From contig NZ_JTHL01000001.1 of the NCBI RefSeq assembly GCF_000818195.1, forward strand, positions 8,565,499 to 8,605,571: a DNA stretch of 40,073 bases. The letters are read 5' to 3'. This stretch comes from Streptomyces sp. 150FB (GTDB taxonomy: Bacteria; Actinomycetota; Actinomycetes; Streptomycetales; Streptomycetaceae). Of this stretch, positions 32,502 to 39,861 are shown piece after piece (within the stretch, counting starts at the first letter, position 1; each line of letters begins with the position of its first letter). The notes under the pieces were generated by a model. That model ran no database searches, was not told the origin of the DNA, and saw nothing but the letters and a program-made list of their open reading frames with translations. The translations under genes were made by a program, and so were the position numbers.

Positions 32502-33406
32502 GCGCGAGCAGTACTGCCGTCATAGCCCCGGGGCACGAGGACGCCGACCTCGCCACCCCCTCACTCGCCCGCCGTACCCTCCAGGTCTTCACCGGCAACA
32601 AGCTCGCCCTCACCGGCGTGATCGTGCTCGTGCTGCTCCTGGCGTTCTGTTACCTCGGGCCGCTGATCCACCCCACCGACCAGGTCCACACCGACCTCGC
32701 CCGGGCCAACCTGGCCCCCGGCAGCCCCGGTCACCTCCTCGGCACCACCGACCTCGGCTACGACCTGGTCGGCCGGCTCATGATCGCCGGCCGGTCCTCA
32801 CTGGAGGTCGGCCTCGCGGCCGGACTGCTCGCCACCCTCTTCGGTACGGTCTGGGGCGCCGTCTCCGGCTACTTCGGCGGCTGGCTCGACGCGGTGATGA
32901 TGCGCGTCACGGACGCCGCGCTCGCCATCCCCGCGATGTTCCTGCTGGTCGTCGTCGCCGCGATCATCACACCGAGCAAGACCGTCCTCATCCTGATCAT
33001 CGCCGCCGTGGCCTGGCTCTCCCCGGCCCGGCTGGTGCGCGGCGAGGCGCTGGCGCTGCGCGACCGCGAGTACGTGCAGGCCATGCGCATGATGGGCGGG
33101 GGCGGCGCCCGCGCCGTGTTCCGGCACATCGTGCCCAACGCCATCGGCACGGTCATCGTCAACTGCACCTTCCAGATCGCCGACGCGATCCTCTACGTCA
33201 GCTACCTGGCCTTCCTGGGCCTGTCCATCCCGCCGCCGGCCACCGACTGGGGCTCGATGCTCTCCGCGGGCATCACCTACACCCAGAACGGCTACTGGTG
33301 GCTGATCTTCCCGCCGGGCATCGCCATCGTGCTGGTCGTCGGCGCCTTCAACTTCATCGGTGACGGGCTCAGGGACGCCTTCGAAGTGCGGCTCAGGAAG
33401 AAGTGA
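32498..33406 (+). CDS. Peptide ABC transporter permease (DppC type)
   Basis: A 302-residue permease of the DppC/OppC type: a cytoplasmic N-terminus, GTTDLGYDLVGRLMIAGRSS before the core, and EAA loop YVQAMRMMGGGGARAVFRHI. The ATG shares ATGA with the upstream stop, so translation is coupled. An 88-bp gap separates it from the ATPase gene. Pairs with the DppB-type permease. Confidence 0.94.
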   Translation: MSASSTAVIAPGHEDADLATPSLARRTLQVFTGNKLALTGVIVLVLLLAFCYLGPLIHPTDQVHTDLARANLAPGSPGHLLGTTDLGYDLVGRLMIAGRSSLEVGLAAGLLATLFGTVWGAVSGYFGGWLDAVMMRVTDAALAIPAMFLLVVVAAIITPSKTVLILIIAAVAWLSPARLVRGEALALRDREYVQAMRMMGGGGARAVFRHIVPNAIGTVIVNCTFQIADAILYVSYLAFLGLSIPPPATDWGSMLSAGITYTQNGYWWLIFPPGIAIVLVVGAFNFIGDGLRDAFEVRLRKK

Positions 33407-33494
33407 CGGCCCGCCCCGTGCCCCCCGAGGGCACCCCGCGCCCCGCTCCCGTCCCTCACGCCTCTCACCGCGTCACCGTCCGGAGGAACCGCTC

Positions 33495-35516
33495 ATGACC
33501 GATCCGCTGCTCCGGATCGACGATCTCCACGTCGACATCGCGTCCCGTAACCGCACCGTCCACGCCCTCGACGGCATCAGCCTCGACCTGGCGCCCGGAG
33601 AAGCCCTCGGCATCGTCGGGGAGTCCGGCTGCGGCAAGACGATGACAGCGCTGAGCGTCCTCGGCCTGCTGCCCTCCGGCGGCTCCGTCACCGGCGGCCG
33701 GATCACCTTCGACGGACAGGACCTCGCCGAAGGCGGCGAGAAGGTCCTGCGCGAGGTGCGCGGCAACACCATCGGCATGGTCTTCCAGGACCCGCTGACC
33801 TCACTCAACCCGACCATGACCATCGGCGCCCAGGTCGCCGAACCCCTCCTGCTGCACCGCGACATCACCAAGCGCGAGGCCTGGGAACGCGCGCAGGACA
33901 TGCTCAGGCTCGTCGGCATGGACCAGCCCGCCGAGCGGATGAAGAACTATCCGCACCAGCTCTCCGGCGGTATGCGCCAGCGCGTCGCGATCGCCATGGC
34001 GCTCGTGTGCGAACCCCGGCTGCTCATCGCCGACGAACCCACCACGGCCCTTGATGTGACGACCCAGCACCAGATCCTCGAACTCATCGACGATCTCCGC
34101 TCCCGTCTCGGCATGGCGATGATCCTGGTCACCCACGACCTCGGAGTCATCGCCCACCGCGTCGACCGCGTCGCCGTGATGTACGCGGGCAAGGTCGCCG
34201 AGAGCGCAGGCGTGGGGGACCTCTTCGCCCGCCCGAGACACCGCTACACCGAGGCCCTGTTCGCCGCACTGCCGGAGAAGGCCGTCGTCGGCGCCACCGA
34301 GCTGCGTACGATTCCCGGCCTGCCGCCCAACCTCGCCTCGCCGCAGCACGGCTGCCGGTTCGCCGCGCGCTGCTCGTTCGCCACGGACGAGTGCCGTACG
34401 CAGGAGCCGCCGCTGACCGGGGACGGGCACCGCTTCGCGTGCTTCCACCCCGTGCCCGAGGAGGCGGGGACGCCGCTGGACGTCGAGCCGTACGACAGCG
34501 GGCGCGCCGGGGCAGTCGTACCCGAAGGGGCCGCCCTGCTGGAGATCACCGACCTGCACAAGGACTTCCCGCTGCGCGGCGGCCCGTTCTCCCGGTCGCG
34601 CGGCACCGTCAGCGCGGTCGGCGGCGTCACCCTGACCATCAGGAAGGGCGAGACGTTCGGGATGGTCGGGGAGTCCGGCTGCGGCAAGACCACCATGGGC
34701 CGGATGGTCGCCGGTCTGGAAACCCCGACCTCCGGGGCGATCGCCTTCGAGGGCGAGGACCTGGCGACGATGGACCGCGCTCACCGCCGGACCCACCGCC
34801 GGAAGATCCAGATGATGTTCCAGGACTCCACCGCGGCCATGGACCCCCGGATGCGCGTCGGCACCATCCTGCGTGAGCCGCTGGTCATCCAGGGCGTGGG
34901 GGACCGGGCCGAGCAGGACCGTGTCGTCGCCGAACTGCTCGACGCGGTCGGCCTGCCGCGCGGAGCGGTCGACCGCTACCCGCACGAGTTCTCCGGCGGA
35001 CAGCGCCAACGGCTCGGTCTCGCCCGCGCCCTGACGCTCTCCCCCGAGCTGATCGTCGCCGACGAGCCCGTCTCGGCGCTCGACGTCTCCGTCCAGGCGC
35101 AGATCCTCAACCTGATGCGGGACCTCCAGCGCGACCGCGGTCTGACGTACCTCTTCATCTCGCACGACCTGGCCGTGGTGCGCTACCTCGCCGACACGGT
35201 CGGGGTGATGTACCTCGGGAAGCTGGTCGAGGCAGGCCCCGCCGATCAGGTGTACGCGCGCCCGCTCCACCCGTACACCCGGGGTCTGCTCGACACCGTC
35301 AATGTCCCGGACCCCGGTATCACCGCCCCCGAGCGGGCCCCGCTCAGTGGTGAGACACCGTCGGCGGCGCGCCCGCCGTCGGGCTGCCGCTTCCGTACCC
35401 GCTGCCCTCTCGCACAGGACATCTGCGCCGAGGTCGAACCCCTGGCGAGCACGCCCGACGGCGAGGGACACCAGGTGGCCTGCCACTTCCCGCTGGTGCG
35501 CGAAGCGGCAGCCTAG
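33495..35516 (+). CDS. Fused double ATP-binding protein of the peptide ABC transporter (DppD-DppF)
   Basis: A 673-residue fusion of the two ATPases usually coded separately. Each half has Walker A GESGCGKT (42-49 and near 392), Q-loop (MVFQD, MMFQD), signature (LSGGMRQR near 156, FSGGQRQR near 498), Walker B (LLIADE, LIVADE) and switch His (VTHDL, ISHDL). Each also ends in the oligopeptide-transporter C-terminal domain with its Cys cluster (CRFAARC...C and CRFRTRC...C), which can hold an iron-sulfur cluster. ATG 33495 follows GGAGG. Fused forms are common in actinomycetes and drive import through the two upstream permeases. Confidence 0.94.
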   Translation: MTDPLLRIDDLHVDIASRNRTVHALDGISLDLAPGEALGIVGESGCGKTMTALSVLGLLPSGGSVTGGRITFDGQDLAEGGEKVLREVRGNTIGMVFQDPLTSLNPTMTIGAQVAEPLLLHRDITKREAWERAQDMLRLVGMDQPAERMKNYPHQLSGGMRQRVAIAMALVCEPRLLIADEPTTALDVTTQHQILELIDDLRSRLGMAMILVTHDLGVIAHRVDRVAVMYAGKVAESAGVGDLFARPRHRYTEALFAALPEKAVVGATELRTIPGLPPNLASPQHGCRFAARCSFATDECRTQEPPLTGDGHRFACFHPVPEEAGTPLDVEPYDSGRAGAVVPEGAALLEITDLHKDFPLRGGPFSRSRGTVSAVGGVTLTIRKGETFGMVGESGCGKTTMGRMVAGLETPTSGAIAFEGEDLATMDRAHRRTHRRKIQMMFQDSTAAMDPRMRVGTILREPLVIQGVGDRAEQDRVVAELLDAVGLPRGAVDRYPHEFSGGQRQRLGLARALTLSPELIVADEPVSALDVSVQAQILNLMRDLQRDRGLTYLFISHDLAVVRYLADTVGVMYLGKLVEAGPADQVYARPLHPYTRGLLDTVNVPDPGITAPERAPLSGETPSAARPPSGCRFRTRCPLAQDICAEVEPLASTPDGEGHQVACHFPLVREAAA

Positions 35517-35547
35517 GCACTGTGTCTGACAGGGCCTGACGGGCTGT

Positions 35548-35578
35548 CTCCGGCCCCGCCCCCGTCACGGGGCCGGAG
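35548..35578 (+). terminator. Terminator of the peptide ABC operon
   Basis: CTCCGGCCCCG (35548-35558) pairs perfectly with CGGGGCCGGAG (35568-35578), 11-bp stem and 9-nt loop, 32 nt after the ATPase stop. Confidence 0.8.
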
Positions 35579-35680
35579 AAGCCCTCAGCACAGCCCGGTG
35601 CCGCGCGTGGGGGCGCGGCGCCCGGCCGTGCGGTCATCGGTTCCGCTCGACCACAGCTCTACAGGCCGGACAAGGCCTGG

Positions 35681-36106
35681 CTAGCAGTCGGGGACGCCGT
35701 CGATCTTCGCGCCGCCCTTCAGGAACACATTGCTGATCCACAGCTCGTCACTGCCGGAGGGCAGGGAGACGAAGGACCACCACTCGCTGGTGCCCGCCGG
35801 GTCGGTGACCAGGTCCCCCTTCGTCTGGCAGCTCGCGATCAGCTCGCCGGGACCGAAGGTCGTGGGCGACGGGTCGTTGACGTGCGGCCCGTTGTGCAGG
35901 CGTACGTTGCTCGCCCACACGGTCACCCTGGTCCCTTCGAGCCGCTGTGCGGCCTGCCGCACGGCGGGTCCCGCCGCCGGCCGGACGGCTGCCGTGACCC
36001 TGGTGCCGTCGGGCTGCGCCCCGGCCGGAACCTGCGAGGTCAGGGCCAGCGCCGCCACGGTGCCTGCCAGCGCCACCGACGCCATGGTCTTGTACATGAA
36101 CTTCAT
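35681..36106 (-). CDS. Small secreted SH3-like protein
   Basis: A 141-residue exported protein. The signal peptide (MASVALAGTVAALALTSQ, Ala-rich cleavage near 30) is followed by a spacer and an SH3-like beta domain from about residue 57: RVTVWASNVRLHNGP, EWWSFVSL, DELWISNVFLKG and a closing GVPDC. The mature part has two Cys that can pair. ATG 36106 follows GGAGAGAC. It resembles the next gene's product and the outer part of the membrane protein at 36680-37300. A four-copy short repeat lies upstream. Confidence 0.83.
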   Translation of the reverse strand: MKFMYKTMASVALAGTVAALALTSQVPAGAQPDGTRVTAAVRPAAGPAVRQAAQRLEGTRVTVWASNVRLHNGPHVNDPSPTTFGPGELIASCQTKGDLVTDPAGTSEWWSFVSLPSGSDELWISNVFLKGGAKIDGVPDC

Positions 36107-36125
36107 GTCTCTCCACCCGTTTTCA

Positions 36126-36155
36126 GTTCAGATGTTCAGTGTTCGGTGTTCAGAT
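36126..36155. repeat. Short tandem repeat between two SH3-like genes
   Basis: Four head-to-tail copies of 7-8 nt: GTTCAGAT (36126-36133), GTTCAGT (36134-36140), GTTCGGT (36141-36147), GTTCAGAT (36148-36155). It lies upstream of the 36106 gene and downstream of the 36189 stop. Confidence 0.8.
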
Positions 36156-36188
36156 GTGCTGGTGCTCGGTCGGTGCGCGCCGACTCGC

Positions 36189-36584
36189 TCAGGCGCCGCA
36201 GACCGGCACACCCGGCAGTTGGTTGCTCGCGTTGTCCACGTAGTAACTCGCGATGTAACCCCGGGTGTCGCCCCGCTGGATGTAGACCCACCAGGGGTTG
36301 CCGCTGATGGTCTGACCGTCGTTCTGGCAGATGGCGTCGAACGGCTGGCCCGGCTGCAGCTTCCCCGCCACCGCCGGGCAGTTGGCGGTCGAGGGGAAAC
36401 CGTCGCAGAGACCCGGGTTGCCCGGGTTGTCCCGGACGTTGACGTCCGTCGCCCAGACGGTGAAGGTCGCCGCCGGGCCCAGGGCCTGGTTCCCCGTGTG
36501 CGGTACGGCGGCCGAAGCCGCCCCTGCTGTGGCGACGAGAGCGGTGGCCGCGATCATCCCGGCCAGCGCGGTACGGATCTTCAT
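36189..36584 (-). CDS. Small secreted SH3-like protein with four cysteines
   Basis: A 131-residue exported protein. Signal peptide MKIRTALAGMIAATALVATAG with Ala-X-Ala cleavage near 26. The mature domain has FTVWATDVNVRDNPG, LCDGFPSTANCPAVAG, AICQNDGQ, NPWWVYIQRGDTRGYIASYYV and ends GVPVCGA, giving four Cys. Such SH3-like domains often bind cell-wall peptides. ATG 36584 follows GGGGAG. A Crp-type palindrome lies 78 bp upstream. Paralogue of the 35681-36106 product. Confidence 0.83.
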   Translation of the reverse strand: MKIRTALAGMIAATALVATAGAASAAVPHTGNQALGPAATFTVWATDVNVRDNPGNPGLCDGFPSTANCPAVAGKLQPGQPFDAICQNDGQTISGNPWWVYIQRGDTRGYIASYYVDNASNQLPGVPVCGA

Positions 36585-36661
36585 GTGTCGAACTCCCCGT
36601 GTTGTGCGTGCTGTTCACGCGCTACACGGTCGGCGGACCCGATCCGTATGACACCGGCGGG

Positions 36662-36677
36662 TGTGACCTGCGTCACA
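36662..36677. promoter_or_regulatory. Crp-type palindromic site
   Basis: TGTGACCTGCGTCACA is a perfect 16-bp palindrome that fits both TGTGA-N6-TCACA and the Streptomyces Crp form GTG-N6-GNCAC. It lies 78 bp before the secreted SH3-like gene at 36584 and 2 bp after the end of the anti-sigma-like gene. Confidence 0.6.
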
Positions 36678-36679
36678 TG

Positions 36680-37300
36680 TCAATCCGGGATGCCTTCGCC
36701 GTCCGCGCAGTCCGGGATCTCGGCCGCGTTGCGCGTGCGCACCCCGGGCAGCCAGCCCTCCACGCCGTCCTCCGTACGCACCAGGTACCAGCGCGCCGAG
36801 GTGATGCCCGACTCGTCCCTGAGCATGACGCCGTCGCTGATCACGCAACGCGCCGTCAGCCGCTCGCCGTGCCAGACCATCGCCGCGCGGTTGCCGCTCG
36901 CCGCGTACAGCTTGTGCGGGTTCTTGGCCAGCCGCAACGCGCACTCCGTCGTACGCAGTTCCTGGCACTGCACCTCGGCGTTGTACACCCGGACGGTGAC
37001 CGCCGGGGTGCCCGCGGGCGGTGCCTGCCTGCCGGTGTTGAAGCCCGTCAGCCACCAGGCGCCGAGGGCGACGGCCACCACGACCGCGGCGGCCAGCGAG
37101 ACGACAAGGGCGGGGTGGGGGAGCCGGACGACAAGGCGACGGGCCGGGAGGGCGGCCTGATCCGGTGGCCGTATCCGGTCCCAGAGGCCGGCCGGGACCT
37201 CGATCTCCTCGTCGGCCGACCGCAGCCGCTCACGCAGCGCGGCGGTCACGATGCGGTCGGAAGGCTCGGAAGGTTCGGAAGGCTCGTCAGGCTTGTTCAT
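36680..37300 (-). CDS. Probable anti-sigma membrane protein with extracellular SH3-like domain
   Basis: A 206-residue single-pass membrane protein. N-terminus with three EPS repeats (EPSEPSEPSD), a helical cytoplasmic part (RIVTAALRERLRSADEEIEVPAGLWDRI), one membrane helix (about 64-84, ALVVSLAAAVVVAVALGAWWL), then an outer domain: VTVRVYNAEVQC, TARCVI, SARWYLVRTEDGVEGWLPGV and closing EIPDC. It overlaps the end of the sigma gene by 14 bp, the usual arrangement of ECF sigma and anti-sigma. No zinc-binding HxxxCxxC motif is seen, so it would be an atypical anti-sigma. The outer part resembles the two secreted proteins next door. Confidence 0.78.
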   Translation of the reverse strand: MNKPDEPSEPSEPSDRIVTAALRERLRSADEEIEVPAGLWDRIRPPDQAALPARRLVVRLPHPALVVSLAAAVVVAVALGAWWLTGFNTGRQAPPAGTPAVTVRVYNAEVQCQELRTTECALRLAKNPHKLYAASGNRAAMVWHGERLTARCVISDGVMLRDESGITSARWYLVRTEDGVEGWLPGVRTRNAAEIPDCADGEGIPD

Positions 37301-37832
37301 GGCGCCCTCCTTCCTTTGTCTCGACGAGCAGTGTGCGCAGGCTGTCCAGGGCGCGGGTACGGTGTCTGGCCGCCGTGCCCCGGTGCACCTTCATGATTCT
37401 GGCAGCCTGGTCGATGGTGTAACCGTCAAGATCCACCAGGATCACCACCCCGGCCTGACGCGCCGATAAGCGGCTCAGCAGCCGCAGCGTCTCCAACTCG
37501 CCCTGCCGCCGCTCGACTCCGCCGTCCCAGCCGGACACGCCGGCCGCGTCCGGATCGTCGACCAGCACCTGCCGTACTTCCTTCCGGTGCGCGTCGCGTA
37601 CGGCGCTCAGCAGCGCCGAGAACGCGTAGGCGTACGGCTCCGGATGGGCGAGCAGCCTCTCGGGCCTGGCCACCAGTTTGAGGTACGCCTCGTGCACGGC
37701 GTCCTCCGCCGACTGGCGCGTCCCGGCCAGCATGACAGCCCTGCGGTAGAGCCTGGGCAGCAGTCCGCAGAACAAGTCGTCGAAGGGGGACCGACTGTCC
37801 GGCGCGGCGTCGGTCTTCTCATGAGGGGCCAT
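37287..37832 (-). CDS. RNA polymerase ECF sigma factor
   Basis: A 181-residue sigma-70-type factor. Region 2 is at about 18-85 (GLLPRLYRRAVMLAGTRQSAEDAVHEAYLKLV in part), and region 4 at about 118-170 (LSARQAGVVILVDLDGYTIDQAARIMKVHRGTAARHRTRALDSLR in part). Start ATG 37832 with GGGGAG upstream; the ATG at 37842 is out of frame. The downstream gene overlaps it and probably encodes its membrane regulator. Two secreted SH3-like genes further down may be its targets. Confidence 0.9.
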   Translation of the reverse strand: MAPHEKTDAAPDSRSPFDDLFCGLLPRLYRRAVMLAGTRQSAEDAVHEAYLKLVARPERLLAHPEPYAYAFSALLSAVRDAHRKEVRQVLVDDPDAAGVSGWDGGVERRQGELETLRLLSRLSARQAGVVILVDLDGYTIDQAARIMKVHRGTAARHRTRALDSLRTLLVETKEGGRHEQA

Positions 37833-37924
37833 CAGTCACCATGCTCCCCATCCGGGCTCCGGCGAATCATGTGGCCCCCGGGGGTATCCGGGGCCCGCCA
37901 CGGGATTCCTTCGAACATCGAACC

Positions 37925-37936
37925 GGAAGCGCTTTC
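37925..37936 (+). promoter_or_regulatory. LacI-type operator upstream of the esterase gene
   Basis: GGAAGCGCTTTC with the palindromic core AAGCGCTT (37927-37934), 55 bp before the SGNH esterase ATG. It shares the core with the site before the cupin gene at 23305. Confidence 0.55.
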
Positions 37937-37990
37937 TGTCCGTGCCGTTGATGGCATGACCTGTCTCTGCAACGAGAGGATCAACCCGCA

Positions 37991-39211
37991 ATGTACAGAC
38001 CGGAATTGCCGCGACGCGCCCGGCGCGCTGCGGCTGCCCTGGCTCTCGCACTCGCCGCCGTTCTCGCGGCTCCCGCCGCTTCCTCGGCGCGGCCCGCACA
38101 GACGTCCGCAGTGGTTACCTGGGCGGCGAGCGCTGACCGGCTCGGCGCCGCCGTACCCGAACAGACCCACCGGATCGTCATCCACACCAGCGCGGGCGGC
38201 AGCGCCCCGCGCATCCGCCTGTCCAACGCCTTCGGCGACCAGCCCGTGACGTTCGGCCGCGCCTACGTCGGCACGCGCGCCTCCGGCGCGGCCCTCGTAC
38301 CGGGCACCAACCGCGCCCTGACCTTCGGCGGAGCGCCCTCGGTGACCGTCGCGCCCGGCGGCTCCGTGTACAGCGACCCGCTGCGTACGGCCGTCGCGCC
38401 CAGCTCCGACCTCGCCGTCAGTGTGTACGTACAGGGCGCGGGAGGTACGGCGACGGGCCATGCGGCGGGCCACCAGACCTCGTACATCGCGCCCGTCGGC
38501 GACCATGCGGCGGAGGAGCCCGGCACCTCCTTCACCCAGCAGACCAAGAACCGCTTCTACCTCGACGCCGTGGTGGCCGACGCGCCGCGCGGCACCGGAA
38601 CCGTCGTGGCGCTCGGCGATTCGATCACCGACGGTTCGAACGCGACCGACGACACCAACCGCCGCTGGCCCGACTTCCTCGCCGCCCGGCTCCAGGCCGA
38701 CCGGCGGGGCAGTGTCAAGGGTGTGGCCAACGAGGGCATCTCCGGCAACAAGGTGCTGACGGACGGTGCCGGGGTGAGCGTGCTGAAGCGGCTCGACCGC
38801 GATGTCCTGTCGCAGCGCGGACTGCGCTCGGTGATCCTGCTCGAAGGGGTCAACGACATCAAGGCCGTCCCGGCGCCCACGGCAGCCCAGTTGACCGACG
38901 CGTACCGCGAGATCATCCGGCGGATCCATGGCTCCGGCGCCTGTGTGGTGGGCGCGACCGTCATGCCGTACGAGGGCTGGTCGGAGTGGAACGAGAACGG
39001 CGAGGCGACCCGCCAGGCGGTCAACTCGTTCATCAGGGACAGCGGCGCCTTCGACGCCGTGCTCGACTACGACGCGCTGGTACGGGACCCGGCGGCGCCG
39101 GGGAAGATCCTGCCCGCCTTCGACAGCGGTGACCATCTCCACCCGAACGACGCGGGGATGGAGGCGATGGCCGACGCCGTCGACCTCGGCAGCCTGCGCT
39201 GCGACCGCTGA
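37991..39211 (+). CDS. Secreted SGNH/GDSL-family esterase
   Basis: A 406-residue exported hydrolase. Signal peptide RRAAAALALALAAVLAAPAA with cleavage near residue 33. The extra N-terminal beta domain (about 40-195) is followed by the SGNH fold: GDSITDG with nucleophile S211, NEGISGN (G249/N253 block), LLEGVND (G286, N288) and DHLHPND near 380 with the Asp/His pair. It belongs to the larger secreted SGNH type of Streptomyces, probably a polysaccharide or lipid ester hydrolase. ATG 37991 follows GAGAGGA. The LacI-type operator suggests sugar control. A strong bidirectional hairpin follows. Confidence 0.92.
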   Translation: MYRPELPRRARRAAAALALALAAVLAAPAASSARPAQTSAVVTWAASADRLGAAVPEQTHRIVIHTSAGGSAPRIRLSNAFGDQPVTFGRAYVGTRASGAALVPGTNRALTFGGAPSVTVAPGGSVYSDPLRTAVAPSSDLAVSVYVQGAGGTATGHAAGHQTSYIAPVGDHAAEEPGTSFTQQTKNRFYLDAVVADAPRGTGTVVALGDSITDGSNATDDTNRRWPDFLAARLQADRRGSVKGVANEGISGNKVLTDGAGVSVLKRLDRDVLSQRGLRSVILLEGVNDIKAVPAPTAAQLTDAYREIIRRIHGSGACVVGATVMPYEGWSEWNENGEATRQAVNSFIRDSGAFDAVLDYDALVRDPAAPGKILPAFDSGDHLHPNDAGMEAMADAVDLGSLRCDR

Positions 39212-39225
39212 GCGGTGGTACGTCG

Positions 39226-39256
39226 CGGGACGGGGGCCTTCAAGGCCCCCGTCCCG
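39226..39256. terminator. Bidirectional terminator
   Basis: CGGGACGGGGGCC (39226-39238) pairs with GGCCCCCGTCCCG (39244-39256), 13-bp stem and TTCAA loop, between the convergent esterase and I36 genes. Confidence 0.85.
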
Positions 39257-39261
39257 CCCGG

Positions 39262-39624
39262 TCAGAACGAGATGGAGCGGATCTGATAGTTGCCCTGCAA
39301 GCTGCCACGCCCGCCCGAACCGGTGCTGCCGATACGCCCGTTGTAGTTGGTCTGGGTGTAGTAGGTGGCCTTGTGGCTGTTGCGGTTGTACACGGACAGG
39401 ACGTTCTCCCCGTTCCGGATGAAGGAGCAGCGATCGGCGGTGTTGTTGACCCGCTGGCTGTACTGACAGCGGGTCCCGGTCCCGTTCCAGCCGCTGTACA
39501 TGCAGAAGTACCCGTCGGAGCAGGTGTACGCGGCCTCGGCCGACCGGGCCGAGGCGGGAGCGAGGCCGGCCGCGAGGGCGCCGGCGGCGGCGAGGAAGAC
39601 GACGGTGGCACGGAGTGAGCGCAT
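39262..39624 (-). CDS. Secreted peptidase inhibitor I36 family protein
   Basis: A 120-residue exported protein. Signal peptide RATVVFLAAAGALAAGLAPA with cleavage near residue 30. The mature part has the I36/SMPI pattern: CSDGYFCMYSGWNGTGTRCQY, DRCSF and GENVLSVYNRNSHKATYY, with four Cys that form two pairs in the family. Such proteins can inhibit metalloproteinases, although most members are untested. ATG 39624 follows GAGGGGA. Confidence 0.88.
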   Translation of the reverse strand: MRSLRATVVFLAAAGALAAGLAPASARSAEAAYTCSDGYFCMYSGWNGTGTRCQYSQRVNNTADRCSFIRNGENVLSVYNRNSHKATYYTQTNYNGRIGSTGSGGRGSLQGNYQIRSISF

Positions 39625-39823
39625 GGGGATCCCCTCGTTGACGGTCGGCCGGGCGGTCACGCGCCGGTCGGGACCACCAAGCCAGAGCCGCCGGGGGGCG
39701 CACCAGGGCGCATCGCGTGAAAGGTATGAAACAGGCCTTCGTCCCATCAGCTTCTTTTACGTACAACTGCGGTGATGCCGGGCGGACGATGGCCGGGATT
39801 CCCCCGCTCGTACGGGTGATGAG

Positions 39824-39861
39824 CGCCCGGCCACCGGTGGCGGGCCGCCGGCGGCCGGGCG
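39824..39861 (-). terminator. Hairpin after the right-edge gene
   Basis: CGCCCGGCC (39824-39832) pairs with GGCCGGGCG (39853-39861); the loop holds inner palindromes CCACCGGTGG and CCGCCGGCGG. It begins immediately after the stop codon of the edge gene on the minus strand. Confidence 0.6.

Noticed and set aside
33801..35486. Minus-strand frame of 561 codons
   Set aside because: Antisense shadow of the fused ATPase gene.
37832..39766. Minus-strand frame of 644 codons
   Set aside because: Antisense shadow of the SGNH esterase, crossing a terminator and another real gene.
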